DNA of 51,282 nt from assembly GCA_028599125.1 (NCBI GenBank), contig JAQRMX010000056.1, positions 1-51,282 of the forward strand, given 5' to 3'. Made by a program: the position numbers and the translations under genes. The notes below the pieces were generated by a model. The model worked only from the letters and a program-made list of their open reading frames with translations. It did not search any database and was not told the DNA's origin. Position 1 is the stretch's first letter; each line of letters opens with the position of its first letter. Shown in pieces: positions 36,686 to 45,360 of the stretch. Source of the stretch: Alphaproteobacteria bacterium. GTDB taxonomy: Bacteria; Pseudomonadota; Alphaproteobacteria; Rhizobiales; NORP267.

Positions 36686-37131
36686 CCCCTTTCTGGCCGG
36701 GGCAGAATACACCTCTGTCCCGTTTTATTGCGGATTTTGTTTCAAGGGAAATTTACTGCGTTCCCGGAAAATTTCGTGACTATACGGCTCTAGGTGTTTT
36801 TGATTCCTGTGTTCTTGTCGCCGGTGTTCTTTACTATGATTACGATAGGGATGCTGGAGTTCTGCAAATATCAGCCGCCGCTACGACCCCGCGTTGGCTG
36901 ACCCGCTCTATTCTTTGGGACATCTTCGATTTTCCCTTCAATCAACTGAAGTGTCAAGCCATTGTTATGCGCGTTGATCCGGCCAATCGAAGGCTTGAAC
37001 GTATCCTGAAGGCTTATGGTTTTTCTGCCTATAAAATCCCCCGGCTCAGGGGCCGTGAGAAAGCTGAAATGCTTTACCTGCTTGGCGATGATGTATGGCG
37101 TCAGAATAATTTTCACAAGAGGAGGCTGTGA
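36682..37131 (+). CDS. GNAT-fold acetyltransferase-like phage protein
   Basis: A 149-residue protein starting at a GTG that overlaps the preceding stop. The central and C-terminal parts resemble GNAT acyltransferases: VAGVLYYDYD, ILWDIFDFPFNQLKCQAIVM and DPANRRLERILKAYGFSAY, where the NxxxxRxLxxxGF pattern is the acetyl-CoA-side helix and strand. Similar small GNATs occur among tail genes of alphaproteobacterial podophages. The substrate is unknown; it may modify a virion or host protein. Confidence 0.65.
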   Translation: MTPFWPGQNTPLSRFIADFVSREIYCVPGKFRDYTALGVFDSCVLVAGVLYYDYDRDAGVLQISAAATTPRWLTRSILWDIFDFPFNQLKCQAIVMRVDPANRRLERILKAYGFSAYKIPRLRGREKAEMLYLLGDDVWRQNNFHKRRL

Positions 37132-38384
37132 TGGGAAAAAAATCTGCTGACCCGACCCCCCCCAGACAAGTTGCTTCGGCACAAACGGGAGCAAATATGA
37201 ATGCGGCAATCGCCAACTCGTATCTGAACAATATCACAAGGCATACACCGGATGGCACGACCAGGATTGAGGAGACAGGCAGAAAGAGTATCTACGATCC
37301 TTATACCTATAAAAAGTATGATGTGCCGACTTTCACACAATATACGGAATTATCTCCTGAACAGATGGCCATAAAAAAACAGCAGGATAAGGCAAAGCTC
37401 GGTCTTGCGACATTAGGTGCCGAACAAACGGAACGGATTAGTGGTCTTTTGCAAAAAGTTCCTGTTTTTGACGATATTCCAGCATGGAAAGACTTTTCTC
37501 CTTTTCAAAAGGTAACCTTTCAACGTTCAGGTGCCGCCCCTGCGTTAAAAACGTCTTATGAAACAGATTTTTCCAAGGAGGGAAATCGGGTTGAAGAGGC
37601 GTTTCTGGAGCGGATGAAGCCACAGCAGCAACGCGATATGGAAAGGCTGGAAAGCCGACTGGCCTCTCAGGGCATCCGGCTGGGATCGGAATCTTATCGT
37701 GAGGCGATGGAAACTCATGCACGGACGCTCAATGATGCTCGTCTAGGGGCTATTCTTGCCGGAGGGAAGGAAGAGGAGAGGCGTTTCGGAATTCAGCACC
37801 AAAAGGCCCAATTTGCTAATAAGGCGAAACAGGCCATGTTTGAAAACACGATGCAAAGTGCGCTTTTTAACAGAAATGCCGAAATTCTTGAAAAAAATCA
37901 TGAACAGGGGCGAATAAGGGCACAAAATGATCTCCGAAATCAAGTGTTGCAGGAAAAAATAGCGATAACAAATGATCCCATCAACAAGATTACCGCTCTT
38001 CTAAGTGGGTCCCAGGTTACCTATCCGCGGTTTCAGACGTCAAGAATGGCAACAATCCCCTCTACTAATATGGTCAATATCTTTGCCAACAGGGATCAGC
38101 AAAAGATGTATGAGGCCAAAAGGAAAAATGACCTCGTAAAGACAGCTTTAAGAGGTTTCATCGCGTCTGACCGTCGCGTGAAAAAAGATATCAGATCCGT
38201 GGGAATAACCCATGATGGCCAGTCTGTCTATCGATTCAGGTACAAATCCGGTGGTCCTGTCCGGATGGGGCTCATGGCAAATGAGGTATTGAAGAAATAT
38301 CCGGAGGCGGTCTCAGATGTCGGCGGCATCAGGATGGTAGATTATGCAAAAGCACTTAAACAGGCTTCACGAAAGCCTGTCTGA
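37131..38384 (+). CDS. Virion protein with C-terminal S74-type chaperone domain
   Basis: A 417-residue protein. The N-terminal 330 residues are helix-rich and unrecognised (ERLESRLASQGIRLGSESYR is typical of phage internal/ejection proteins). The last 65 residues look like the intramolecular chaperone and autoprotease of tail spikes: SDRRVKKDIRSVG with the Ser-Lys pair, VYRFRYKSGG, MGLMANEVLKKYPEAV and MVDYAKAL. The domain normally trimerises and self-cleaves before its serine. The ATG at 37131 has GGAGG 5 nt upstream. Confidence 0.72.
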   Translation: MGKKSADPTPPRQVASAQTGANMNAAIANSYLNNITRHTPDGTTRIEETGRKSIYDPYTYKKYDVPTFTQYTELSPEQMAIKKQQDKAKLGLATLGAEQTERISGLLQKVPVFDDIPAWKDFSPFQKVTFQRSGAAPALKTSYETDFSKEGNRVEEAFLERMKPQQQRDMERLESRLASQGIRLGSESYREAMETHARTLNDARLGAILAGGKEEERRFGIQHQKAQFANKAKQAMFENTMQSALFNRNAEILEKNHEQGRIRAQNDLRNQVLQEKIAITNDPINKITALLSGSQVTYPRFQTSRMATIPSTNMVNIFANRDQQKMYEAKRKNDLVKTALRGFIASDRRVKKDIRSVGITHDGQSVYRFRYKSGGPVRMGLMANEVLKKYPEAVSDVGGIRMVDYAKALKQASRKPV

Positions 38385-38480
38385 TTCTTCTTTGTGGCGT
38401 GAGTGAATAAGGCCCGCAAGAGAGAGCGCAAGTGGCAAAAGAACATAGAATCTGCTGGTCATGAAAGAAGGGAGATTATC

Positions 38481-39746
38481 ATGGTTTTTTTCAGATCTTC
38501 GAAAAAGAAGGGTTCTGAAATGCGTCATATCCAGGGTGCACCAGACCCTGAGGGAACAATGCGGGCTTCAATTTTAGCCTTTTTAAGACGACAGAGGCTG
38601 ATCGATGGACATACCGGTCATTTAGTCGTCCCGCAGGCAAAACAGAAAGACGATCCGATGGACAGGGATAATAGCCTTGATAGTGGGGAGAGTGTTTATA
38701 GGGAGGGGTTGCTTCTCCCGCCTTCTTTTTTTGAGAAGCAGGGAAATGAGGATATGGGAATCTCTCCACAGAAAAGAGAGGGGATCTCAAGGATATGGCT
38801 TGAAAAATTGCAACGGGAGCCTTTGGATTTGAAAAGGAAGGAGCGGGAGCCGGAACAGAAATCTGCTGAAGGCAGGGATGCGGATATTTTGGCCTTCCCC
38901 CGTCTTTTTTTACAAAAGAGGGAGTGTGATGATCGGTTCGTTTCCGATAGCCATATCCCTGATAATCACATAAGCGATTATCAGGGTACCGGCAATCTTC
39001 TCCCCGGCCTTGCTTCTGAAACAGACGTGTCTGCCCATCTTGCTCCTTTATTTCCTCCTTCTTTTTCCTCTCCTGATCCTGCGTCTGGATTCACGGAACG
39101 ACAAGACGGAATGGGAGCCCAGACGCAAGGGAATGCTTTTGAAGCCGTAACGGACAAAGCATCCCTTATCTCACCGCCGCATTTATCCTCCCTGTTTGCT
39201 CTGCGGTTAAAGGCAGGAGATCTAGACCCCGGAGAAATGATAAGCAGTCAAGACAGGTCTGCTCAGGGCGGGTCTCCCCATGTCCTGAACGAGCTATTGC
39301 AGGTCCAGAAGGCTGACAGAGGAGATGAAAGGGAAAAACAACAGGTAGCGGTAGCAGATAAGGCTGACAGAATTCCTCCTACGGAACTGTCTTCCCATGG
39401 AGGAGAGCCAAAGGGGCAATCAGGTGAGTTAAAAGCTCTTTCCGGGGAGCCCAAAGTTCCTGCAAAGATGGAAGAGAAAGAGGAAAGCCTGATACAGGCC
39501 ATCCACATGGAAAAGATGCGCGCTGAGGCCGTAAAGGTGATCGCGGCGTGGATCCTGGATGAAGTCAAGAAAATCAATGAAAGAGCGATAGGGGATGAGA
39601 AAAGGGCTGAAACCGGCAAGGAACCCGTGTCGTCGGGGGAGGAAGAAGAAGATCAGTACACAGCGGAAGACCGAGTGAACGGGAGACAGCTTTCCTCTTC
39701 CTCTTACCAGCGCATGAAGGCATGGAACCCATGGTCTATGAAGTAA
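38481..39746 (+). CDS. Large low-complexity phage protein, unknown
   Basis: A 421-residue hydrophilic protein rich in S, E, K, P and D with few hydrophobic stretches. Short internal repeats occur near the C terminus (GGEPKGQSGELKALSGEPK), followed by a helix MEKMRAEAVKVIAAWILDEV. The ATG at 38481 follows AAGGGAG; the GTG at 38403 lacks a site. Between the S74-domain protein and tail fibre, it may be an ejected internal virion protein or assembly factor. Not recognised. Confidence 0.55.
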   Translation: MVFFRSSKKKGSEMRHIQGAPDPEGTMRASILAFLRRQRLIDGHTGHLVVPQAKQKDDPMDRDNSLDSGESVYREGLLLPPSFFEKQGNEDMGISPQKREGISRIWLEKLQREPLDLKRKEREPEQKSAEGRDADILAFPRLFLQKRECDDRFVSDSHIPDNHISDYQGTGNLLPGLASETDVSAHLAPLFPPSFSSPDPASGFTERQDGMGAQTQGNAFEAVTDKASLISPPHLSSLFALRLKAGDLDPGEMISSQDRSAQGGSPHVLNELLQVQKADRGDEREKQQVAVADKADRIPPTELSSHGGEPKGQSGELKALSGEPKVPAKMEEKEESLIQAIHMEKMRAEAVKVIAAWILDEVKKINERAIGDEKRAETGKEPVSSGEEEEDQYTAEDRVNGRQLSSSSYQRMKAWNPWSMK

Positions 39747-39888
39747 AGAGGGCCGCATATGCCATCTGCTTCATGATCTTCCGGTGAAACAGGTGAAATT
39801 CATTATGTTTTTCCGAGAGATCACCAGAGATGTGCCTCTCCCTCCGGCAAAGGGAGATAAGAGGAAATAAAAGAAAAAGGGTAGATAA

Positions 39889-40809
39889 ATGGAACGCGGG
39901 CAACAGAACCGGGAATCATCTTCTCATGAGGAAGAGGGCAAGGAGAAGCAGGATACGCAGGAAAAAAACAGGCCCTTATTGTCAACCGGAGAAGATGAAA
40001 ACAAGTTCAGGAGACGTTTTAGTTGGAAGCAGGACCGAGAAAATGGAATTCTTATTTCTGCTGATCGCATGGATCTGGAAATGGATAATATTTTTCAAGC
40101 TTTTAATTCTATTTTGCAGGGAAAAATTTCCTTTGATGCGCCCCTGAGAACTGTTCACGGAACAGAAAGCGCGCCTGCTTTTAGCTTCATCGAGTCACCA
40201 CGGACCGGATTTTACAGCAAAGTGAACGGAGAAATAGGAGTTACCCTTGAGGGGACCGAAATTGGAACTCTTTCTCCTGACCTTTTGAGTCATTACAAGG
40301 AAAAGGATAATCCTCATTCCGTAACGGTTGAGCAAATTGGTGCGGTTCCTGCGTCCAGTTATACTCTGGAAGAGCTTTGCAAGACATTATCGTCAGGGGG
40401 GGGCGAGGGGTCCGGGATCAATGCTGATCTGCTTGATGGCATACATAAATCTGATTTCGTTCTTAAAACGCAGAGCGTTTTCACCAGTGGAGGGCTTACA
40501 GGTGGAGGGGCATTAAATGGTGATCTTATGCTTGATCTCTCCTATGCTTCGGAACAAGACCTCCAAGAGTCAACAGATAATCAAAAGGTTATGACCCCCT
40601 TGCGAACGAAGCAGTTTTTCTCTTCTTTTTCTAGTGTTCCAGTCAAAATTTATTTTTATGGGATGAAATTCGAGAATGATAATCTCATTATTTATGAATA
40701 TACAGGGGATGAGGAGTATCAACAGGCTGGCTACCTCTGGACAGATATTACGTCGTTAAAAATGAATCCTGTCATTGACGATAATGGTCATTTTGTCCTG
40801 GAAATATAG
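39889..40809 (+). CDS. Tail fibre protein
   Basis: A 306-residue fibre subunit. The first 45 residues are charged. It then has SAPAFSFIESPRTGFYSKVN and EIGVTLEGTEIGTL, the repeat-like sequence found where fibres attach to the virion. INADLLDGIHKSDF is the ADLLDGxxxxxF motif common in phage tail fibres, and SGGLTGGGALNGDLMLDL follows. The C-terminal 90 residues form a short beta domain. It likely attaches the RCC1 receptor protein encoded next. Confidence 0.75.
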   Translation: MERGQQNRESSSHEEEGKEKQDTQEKNRPLLSTGEDENKFRRRFSWKQDRENGILISADRMDLEMDNIFQAFNSILQGKISFDAPLRTVHGTESAPAFSFIESPRTGFYSKVNGEIGVTLEGTEIGTLSPDLLSHYKEKDNPHSVTVEQIGAVPASSYTLEELCKTLSSGGGEGSGINADLLDGIHKSDFVLKTQSVFTSGGLTGGGALNGDLMLDLSYASEQDLQESTDNQKVMTPLRTKQFFSSFSSVPVKIYFYGMKFENDNLIIYEYTGDEEYQQAGYLWTDITSLKMNPVIDDNGHFVLEI

Positions 40810-40821
40810 GAGACTGAAGCT

Positions 40822-42504
40822 ATGCGGATTGACCTTGGAAAACTGAAATTCAACTGGAAAGGGCAATATAAGGATGATGTGACTTACGAGAAAGATGATG
40901 TTGTCTTTTATGACGGCTCCTCCTATATTTTTGTTTCCCTCAATCCTCGTTCCAAAATTCCACCATCTCGCCTTATTCCTCCATTTCAAGTGAATCTCTC
41001 CGGGGACGTCTGGGATCTTATGACTTTTGGCATTCCATTGGTAAAATCTTCCGGGGTGCTTGTCTTTTCTGATGAATCCGGTCTTTCTGTCCTCCCTCCA
41101 GGAAAGGAAGGGATGGTTTTAACCTCCCATGGGCTTTCATCTCCGGAATGGGAGATGGCGAACAAAAAGTTTGTTCTGCGTTTGCCTAATACGGACTATC
41201 TCTACGGGGCCTTCTGTAGCGGGAGCGTGATATTGTCTGATGGGACGCCCCGTTCCTGGGGTGATGGATCTTACGGCCAACTCGGTCAGGGGGCCTCGGT
41301 AGGCAAAAATAGATTTAAACCTGTTATGCCCGTATTCCCCAATAAAGATATCTTTGTTGAAGAATGGCATCGATCGGGATGCGAAAATTTTTGTCGGATG
41401 TCAGATAGATCAATCTACAGCTGGGGTCGTAACAGCAGTGGATGTCTGGGACATGGACATACGTCCCCCGTATTTCTTCCTACGAAAGTGGAAGCGCTTG
41501 AAGGAAAGAGCATTTCTAATATTTACTTTGGGCAAGGAAATAGTTCTCTCCGACAGCATGTCCTGTTTTTGTCAGAAGATGGCTTAGTTTATGCAACGGG
41601 TAACAATGAATCCGGTCAATTGGGTGTGGGATATGATGTTTTAATCAAAACACCTTTATGTCTTTCGAAGAAGAATTGGTTTTGTATTTTTTCTATCGGA
41701 ACTCAAGGAAAGAGCCGGAGTTTCGGTATTGACTTTGAGGGGGCGTTATGGGGCTGGGGAGACAATAGTGACTATGCTCTGGGTACAGGAAGGGGAAGGA
41801 AGAAGTATTATCTTCCTACAAAAATTGATCTTCCGTTAAGCTGTTTTTCTGTTTCCAGTGGAATAGATTATGATAGAGGGATCTTGGTAGGACATACGCT
41901 GGCTTTGCTTTCAGATGGAAGCGTTTTCGGCTGGGGACGGAATCAATCCGGGGAATTGGGGTTTAAAAGTTCAATCTATGAAAGGATCCCGAAACTTATT
42001 TCATCGTTGGGGGACGATAATTTCCTTGTTTTTGCTTGGGGCAGTCTGTCTGCTTCATCCTTGGTGCTCAAAAAAGATCGGACTCTCCGCGTTTTCGGCT
42101 CAAACCAATCTGGACATCTTGGCATAGGGTCTATGACTTCGACGTTCTCCCCGATGAAGCCAAATATCAATGAAACGTCCCCCATTAAGCAGATTTTGCC
42201 GATTGGAACTTCTTTGCATCGATCGCTTTTTCTGCTTTTTGAAAATGGGAAGCTTTTTGCGTCAGGTTACAATAAAAGCGGTACTCTTGGTCTAGGGGAT
42301 TTTGAAAACAGATCCTTTTTTGAAGAGGTTCCCCTGATGAATGAAAAGATTATTTCTATGTGTGCTGTAGGACAGGGAGCTTCTGTAAGCATCGGAATTC
42401 TGACCGAAAAAGGCAATTATTATCAAAGTGGTTCGGGCACGAACGGACAATTGCCGTGGGAAGAAATAGAAAAGTCGAGTGTTTTTTGCCCGATCTCTTT
42501 CTGA
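40822..42504 (+). CDS. RCC1-repeat beta-propeller tail protein
   Basis: A 560-residue protein 12 bp after the tail fibre. Residues about 8-40 (FNWKGQYKDDVTYEKDDVV, YDGSSY) form a short domain common in phage tail and carbohydrate-binding proteins. From residue 145 on, eight RCC1-type motifs repeat about every 55 residues, at 146, 201, 259, 312, 371, 426, 482 and 536: WGDGSYGQLGQG, WGRNSSGCLGHG, TGNNESGQLGVG, WGDNSDYALGTG, WGRNQSGELG, FGSNQSGHLGIG, SGYNKSGTLGLG and SGSGTNGQL. They would make a seven-bladed propeller. As the last tail gene it is probably the receptor-binding tip. Confidence 0.88.
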   Translation: MRIDLGKLKFNWKGQYKDDVTYEKDDVVFYDGSSYIFVSLNPRSKIPPSRLIPPFQVNLSGDVWDLMTFGIPLVKSSGVLVFSDESGLSVLPPGKEGMVLTSHGLSSPEWEMANKKFVLRLPNTDYLYGAFCSGSVILSDGTPRSWGDGSYGQLGQGASVGKNRFKPVMPVFPNKDIFVEEWHRSGCENFCRMSDRSIYSWGRNSSGCLGHGHTSPVFLPTKVEALEGKSISNIYFGQGNSSLRQHVLFLSEDGLVYATGNNESGQLGVGYDVLIKTPLCLSKKNWFCIFSIGTQGKSRSFGIDFEGALWGWGDNSDYALGTGRGRKKYYLPTKIDLPLSCFSVSSGIDYDRGILVGHTLALLSDGSVFGWGRNQSGELGFKSSIYERIPKLISSLGDDNFLVFAWGSLSASSLVLKKDRTLRVFGSNQSGHLGIGSMTSTFSPMKPNINETSPIKQILPIGTSLHRSLFLLFENGKLFASGYNKSGTLGLGDFENRSFFEEVPLMNEKIISMCAVGQGASVSIGILTEKGNYYQSGSGTNGQLPWEEIEKSSVFCPISF

Positions 42505-42506
42505 AA

Positions 42507-42782
42507 ATGAAGGAATTACCTCTCTTGTGCGCTGTTGGACAAGACCCTTTTGCAAGCATCAGGATTTTGATCAAAGAAGGTAACTTTTATCAAAGCGATC
42601 TCAGCCTGAACGAACAATTTCCGTGGAAGAACACAACGCAGAAGGAGTGTTCTTCACCTGAGCTTTTTTCTGAGAAGGAAGAAAGGAAGAAAAATGCAAT
42701 TATTCGAAATCAGATCAGAAGCAAAGCCGAAGTGCCTTGTAGGTCTGGAAGAGAAACACTCACCTGTTTACATAGGGTATAA
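42507..42782 (+). pseudogene. Duplicated, out-of-frame RCC1 C-terminal segment
   Basis: Immediately after the RCC1 stop, another frame encodes LLCAVGQDPFASIRILIKEG and NFYQSDLSLNEQFPWKN, a diverged copy of the last 50 residues of the RCC1 protein (MCAVGQGASVSIGILTEKG, NYYQSGSGTNGQLPWEE). A +1/+2 shift separates them from the main gene. An ATG at 42507 could start a 91-codon product, but its downstream half overlaps the next gene and loses similarity. It is best read as a tandem duplication of the 3' end that became out of frame. Confidence 0.68.
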
Positions 42783-42999
42783 TTATCTGGCTCTTTTGGA
42801 AGAAGGAACAGGCACCGCTGACGGTGATGAGCCTAGGAAATTTGAAGAAAATGAGGACTTCAAGGAAATTGATTGGAAAAAAGATCCCCAACTCCGGAAA
42901 AAGATCATTTCCGAATTTCTCTCTTATACGGAAGAAAAAATAATGAGCGATGAGGAAATGTCTGTTTATCAGTCCTTAACGACCTTCGTTTCTTCTTAA
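42694..42999 (+). CDS. Small tail-region protein, unknown
   Basis: A 101-residue acidic protein. It starts MQLFEIRSEAKPKCLVGLEE and has HSPVYIGYNYLALLEEGTG, then a charged helical end (PQLRKKIISEFLSYTEEKIM). The ATG has AAAGGAAGAAAA upstream. It follows the receptor-like gene, where fibre-assembly chaperones are often encoded, but I see no specific match. It overlaps the frame with the RCC1 duplicate. Confidence 0.6.
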   Translation: MQLFEIRSEAKPKCLVGLEEKHSPVYIGYNYLALLEEGTGTADGDEPRKFEENEDFKEIDWKKDPQLRKKIISEFLSYTEEKIMSDEEMSVYQSLTTFVSS

Positions 43000-43721
43000 A
43001 AGAGAGAGGTGCGCCTGATAAGGCAAGATGTTCAAAAACGAACCGACGCTTCTGTACGTTCGGATGTAAAATGAATCCGAGAGCATCTGTAGCGATCACT
43101 TTCACCGATAAGTAGGATTATTCCTCCTCTCGAAAGTATAGTGATCTGATGGCAGTGATGAGGAATAAAGGAAAGAATGTCCTGTCATCCGGGCAATCAT
43201 GATGTCTATCAGGACAGGACATAATTCCTCTTTCCTCAAGAGCCACGCGGCTTCATTGTTACGCTTGTAAGTATGTTTAGCTCTTTTTTTGCAAAGGGCA
43301 TCAGGAGCTTGTCCAAGCCTGAAGCCTGGGTCTTTCCTTTTGCAAAAATGGTCACAAAAAGAGCCCGGTTGAAGAGTTATACGTCCTTCGGGCACAATCC
43401 TAATATCTTTCTCCATGCTGTTTCTGAGTGAAGCGTGTCTTTTCATGACGGAAATATTTTTTCGGTGCCTGCCTTTGTATAATGAAATTTCAGGAAGATA
43501 TTCTTCTGTTTCCTTCCCAGATGCAGACATTTTCTGTGTGCCCCGTTTGTGAGCGGCGTGAAGGCGTGGTGCAGACGTCTTTGCGATCTCAACAAATCTC
43601 GAAAAGCAGGCATTATGCCTCGGGGAAAGGGGAGGAATTTTGTATAGAGGAGAGGAGTTTTTCTTTTTTAAAACAGAGGCGTTTCTATTAAAAATCCAAT
43701 GAAGACGGGAGGAACGTTATT
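43000..43721. other. Gap before the endolysin
   Basis: About 720 bp between the tail and lysis genes with no supported rightward gene. A 142-codon minus-strand frame at 43102-43530 has no ribosome binding site and no recognisable family; a small rightward frame at 43482-43691 is cysteine-rich without similarity. This is a likely remnant of a lost or decayed gene. Confidence 0.4.
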
Positions 43722-45011
43722 TTGAAAATAAGCGAAAAAGGTATTTTAGAAATTATTACCCATGAGGGGATCGTCCTATCCCCCTACAAGGACTGTGTCG
43801 GGATCTGGACTGTAGGAATCGGCCACACGAAAAGCCTAAGGAAAGGGCCTCAGTTTTTTGTCAGAAAGGCCTTGTCTTCCCGAGAGGTTATGGCACTTTT
43901 TCTGAAAGATATTGCTCCTTGCTTGGAGCGCGTGCGCACGATTTTCAATCGGGATATCACACAAGAACAATTTGATGCAGCGGTATCTTTTGATTTTAAC
44001 ACCGGTGCCCTTCTTCGTGCTTCATGGGTGAGGCATTTCAACAATGGTCATGATGATAAAGCTAAAAAAGCATTTATGGCATGGTGTAAACCGTCCCAAA
44101 TCATTGAACGGAGGCGAAAAGAAAAAAAGCTCTTTTTTGAGCAGAAATATTCAAGTTCTGGATATGTGGTTCTTTATCCTGCTTCATGCACGGGTGATGT
44201 GCTGTGGGGGCAGGGACAGAGGGTGTCTTATTCCGATTTTTTCGTTAAGCCCGGAGGGAGGGACGCTAATTCAGGACTTTCTTCCGGGCGCTTTACGTCC
44301 CGAAAAGAAACAGACAGAAAAGAGACGACCAGAAAAACGGCGCCAATGGGAATAAAAGAGGAGGTGTTTGATGAGCAGCTTTCTCCTGACCCTGCTATGG
44401 TTCCCTCATTTCGACCACAGCAAGATCAGGAGATTACACGCGCTGTGCTTGAAAAATTTTCTTATCTCACTCCGGTAGATTATCAGAACGATTTGATTAA
44501 GGTCCTGATGGTGCGAGGATATTATATGAATATTATGGGAAATAAGGGACAGAATGAACGCGCTGTTTATGATGATGCGCTCTTTGTCGTTTCCCCGGAA
44601 GGGACGCAATCTTTCAATGGAAATGCAGATCCTTCCATATTTCGCAGGGGGATTGCAACGATTAAGGATCCACAGGCTATCCAGTATAGTCCCGGATTGC
44701 ACGGATATAACCGGAGAGCGGGCCCTTATCCGGCTTTTTGTCAGGAGGCCCCCTGTACGGTTATGCGTGATGGCAGAGGAGAAGATACTGGCTTGTTTTT
44801 TGTCAATCTCCATCGTGGGGGAGTTGAAGATACTTCATCGAAGGGTTGTTTGACGGTTCCCCCGAACCAGTGGAAGGAATTTTACGCGCTTTTATGTGGC
44901 CTGCTTGAAAAATATGGGCAGTCCACTTTTTTCCTGACATTACTGTCCTATCCTGAAGATGAGCCTCCTGTGATCCTTTCCAGTGGCGGGGCCGCGTACA
45001 GGGAGAGTTAA
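43722..45011 (+). CDS. Endolysin: GH24 lysozyme fused to an L,D-transpeptidase-like domain
   Basis: A 429-residue lysis protein. The N-terminal domain (about 1-140) is a T4-type muramidase: E15 in HEG, D24 in YKDC and T30 in WTVGIGHT match the E11-D20-T26 spacing of T4 lysozyme, and FDAAVSFDFNTGAL matches its second motif. A low-complexity linker follows (about 175-235). The C-terminal domain has VNLHRGG (H364) and SSKGC (C376), the HxxG...SxGC pattern of YkuD transpeptidases and related phage lysins. The start is TTG at 43722 with GGGAGG upstream. No signal peptide is seen, so it depends on the holin. Confidence 0.85.
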   Translation: MKISEKGILEIITHEGIVLSPYKDCVGIWTVGIGHTKSLRKGPQFFVRKALSSREVMALFLKDIAPCLERVRTIFNRDITQEQFDAAVSFDFNTGALLRASWVRHFNNGHDDKAKKAFMAWCKPSQIIERRRKEKKLFFEQKYSSSGYVVLYPASCTGDVLWGQGQRVSYSDFFVKPGGRDANSGLSSGRFTSRKETDRKETTRKTAPMGIKEEVFDEQLSPDPAMVPSFRPQQDQEITRAVLEKFSYLTPVDYQNDLIKVLMVRGYYMNIMGNKGQNERAVYDDALFVVSPEGTQSFNGNADPSIFRRGIATIKDPQAIQYSPGLHGYNRRAGPYPAFCQEAPCTVMRDGRGEDTGLFFVNLHRGGVEDTSSKGCLTVPPNQWKEFYALLCGLLEKYGQSTFFLTLLSYPEDEPPVILSSGGAAYRES

Positions 45012-45150
45012 AGCGAGTCTCCTATTTTACAGTTTTATTCTTTTTACATGTATCTTCCGGTGCATTTTTTCACCGGTCCTCTCTGTAATGCCTGTAACAA
45101 ATTGCCTTTTTCTGTCCTGCTTTTGGGGATGTAATGACAAGAGGGGAATG

Positions 45151-45360
45151 ATGCACTTTATGATAATGGTAATGGAAGGGTTGAAGGGCTGGCGTACCGT
45201 TCTTGTGAACTTGTTGATGGGGATCGTGCCTTTGATGGAGATGTCCGAAATTATCCCGATCTTGCCGGATGAATGGGAGCCTTTCTACATTTTTGGCATC
45301 GCTCTTATAAATATGTGGTTGCGTGCAATGACAGACACAAAGATTGGACAAAAGAGATGA
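45151..45360 (+). CDS. Small membrane protein of the lysis cassette
   Basis: About 69 residues with two hydrophobic stretches (VLVNLLMGIVPLMEM and FYIFGIALINMWLRAMT). EGLKGWRTVLVNLLMGIVPL resembles small phage membrane proteins found next to 3TM holins in alphaproteobacterial phages. The ATG at 45151 has AGAGGGGA upstream. The reading frame extends left to 44983 but that part is unlikely to be translated. Its stop overlaps the holin start (ATGA). Possibly a second holin or antiholin. Confidence 0.68.
   Translation: MHFMIMVMEGLKGWRTVLVNLLMGIVPLMEMSEIIPILPDEWEPFYIFGIALINMWLRAMTDTKIGQKR

Noticed and set aside
43102-43530. 142-codon minus-strand frame before the endolysin
   Set aside because: No ribosome binding site, no recognisable family, and it opposes all neighbouring phage genes; left as uncertain gap sequence.
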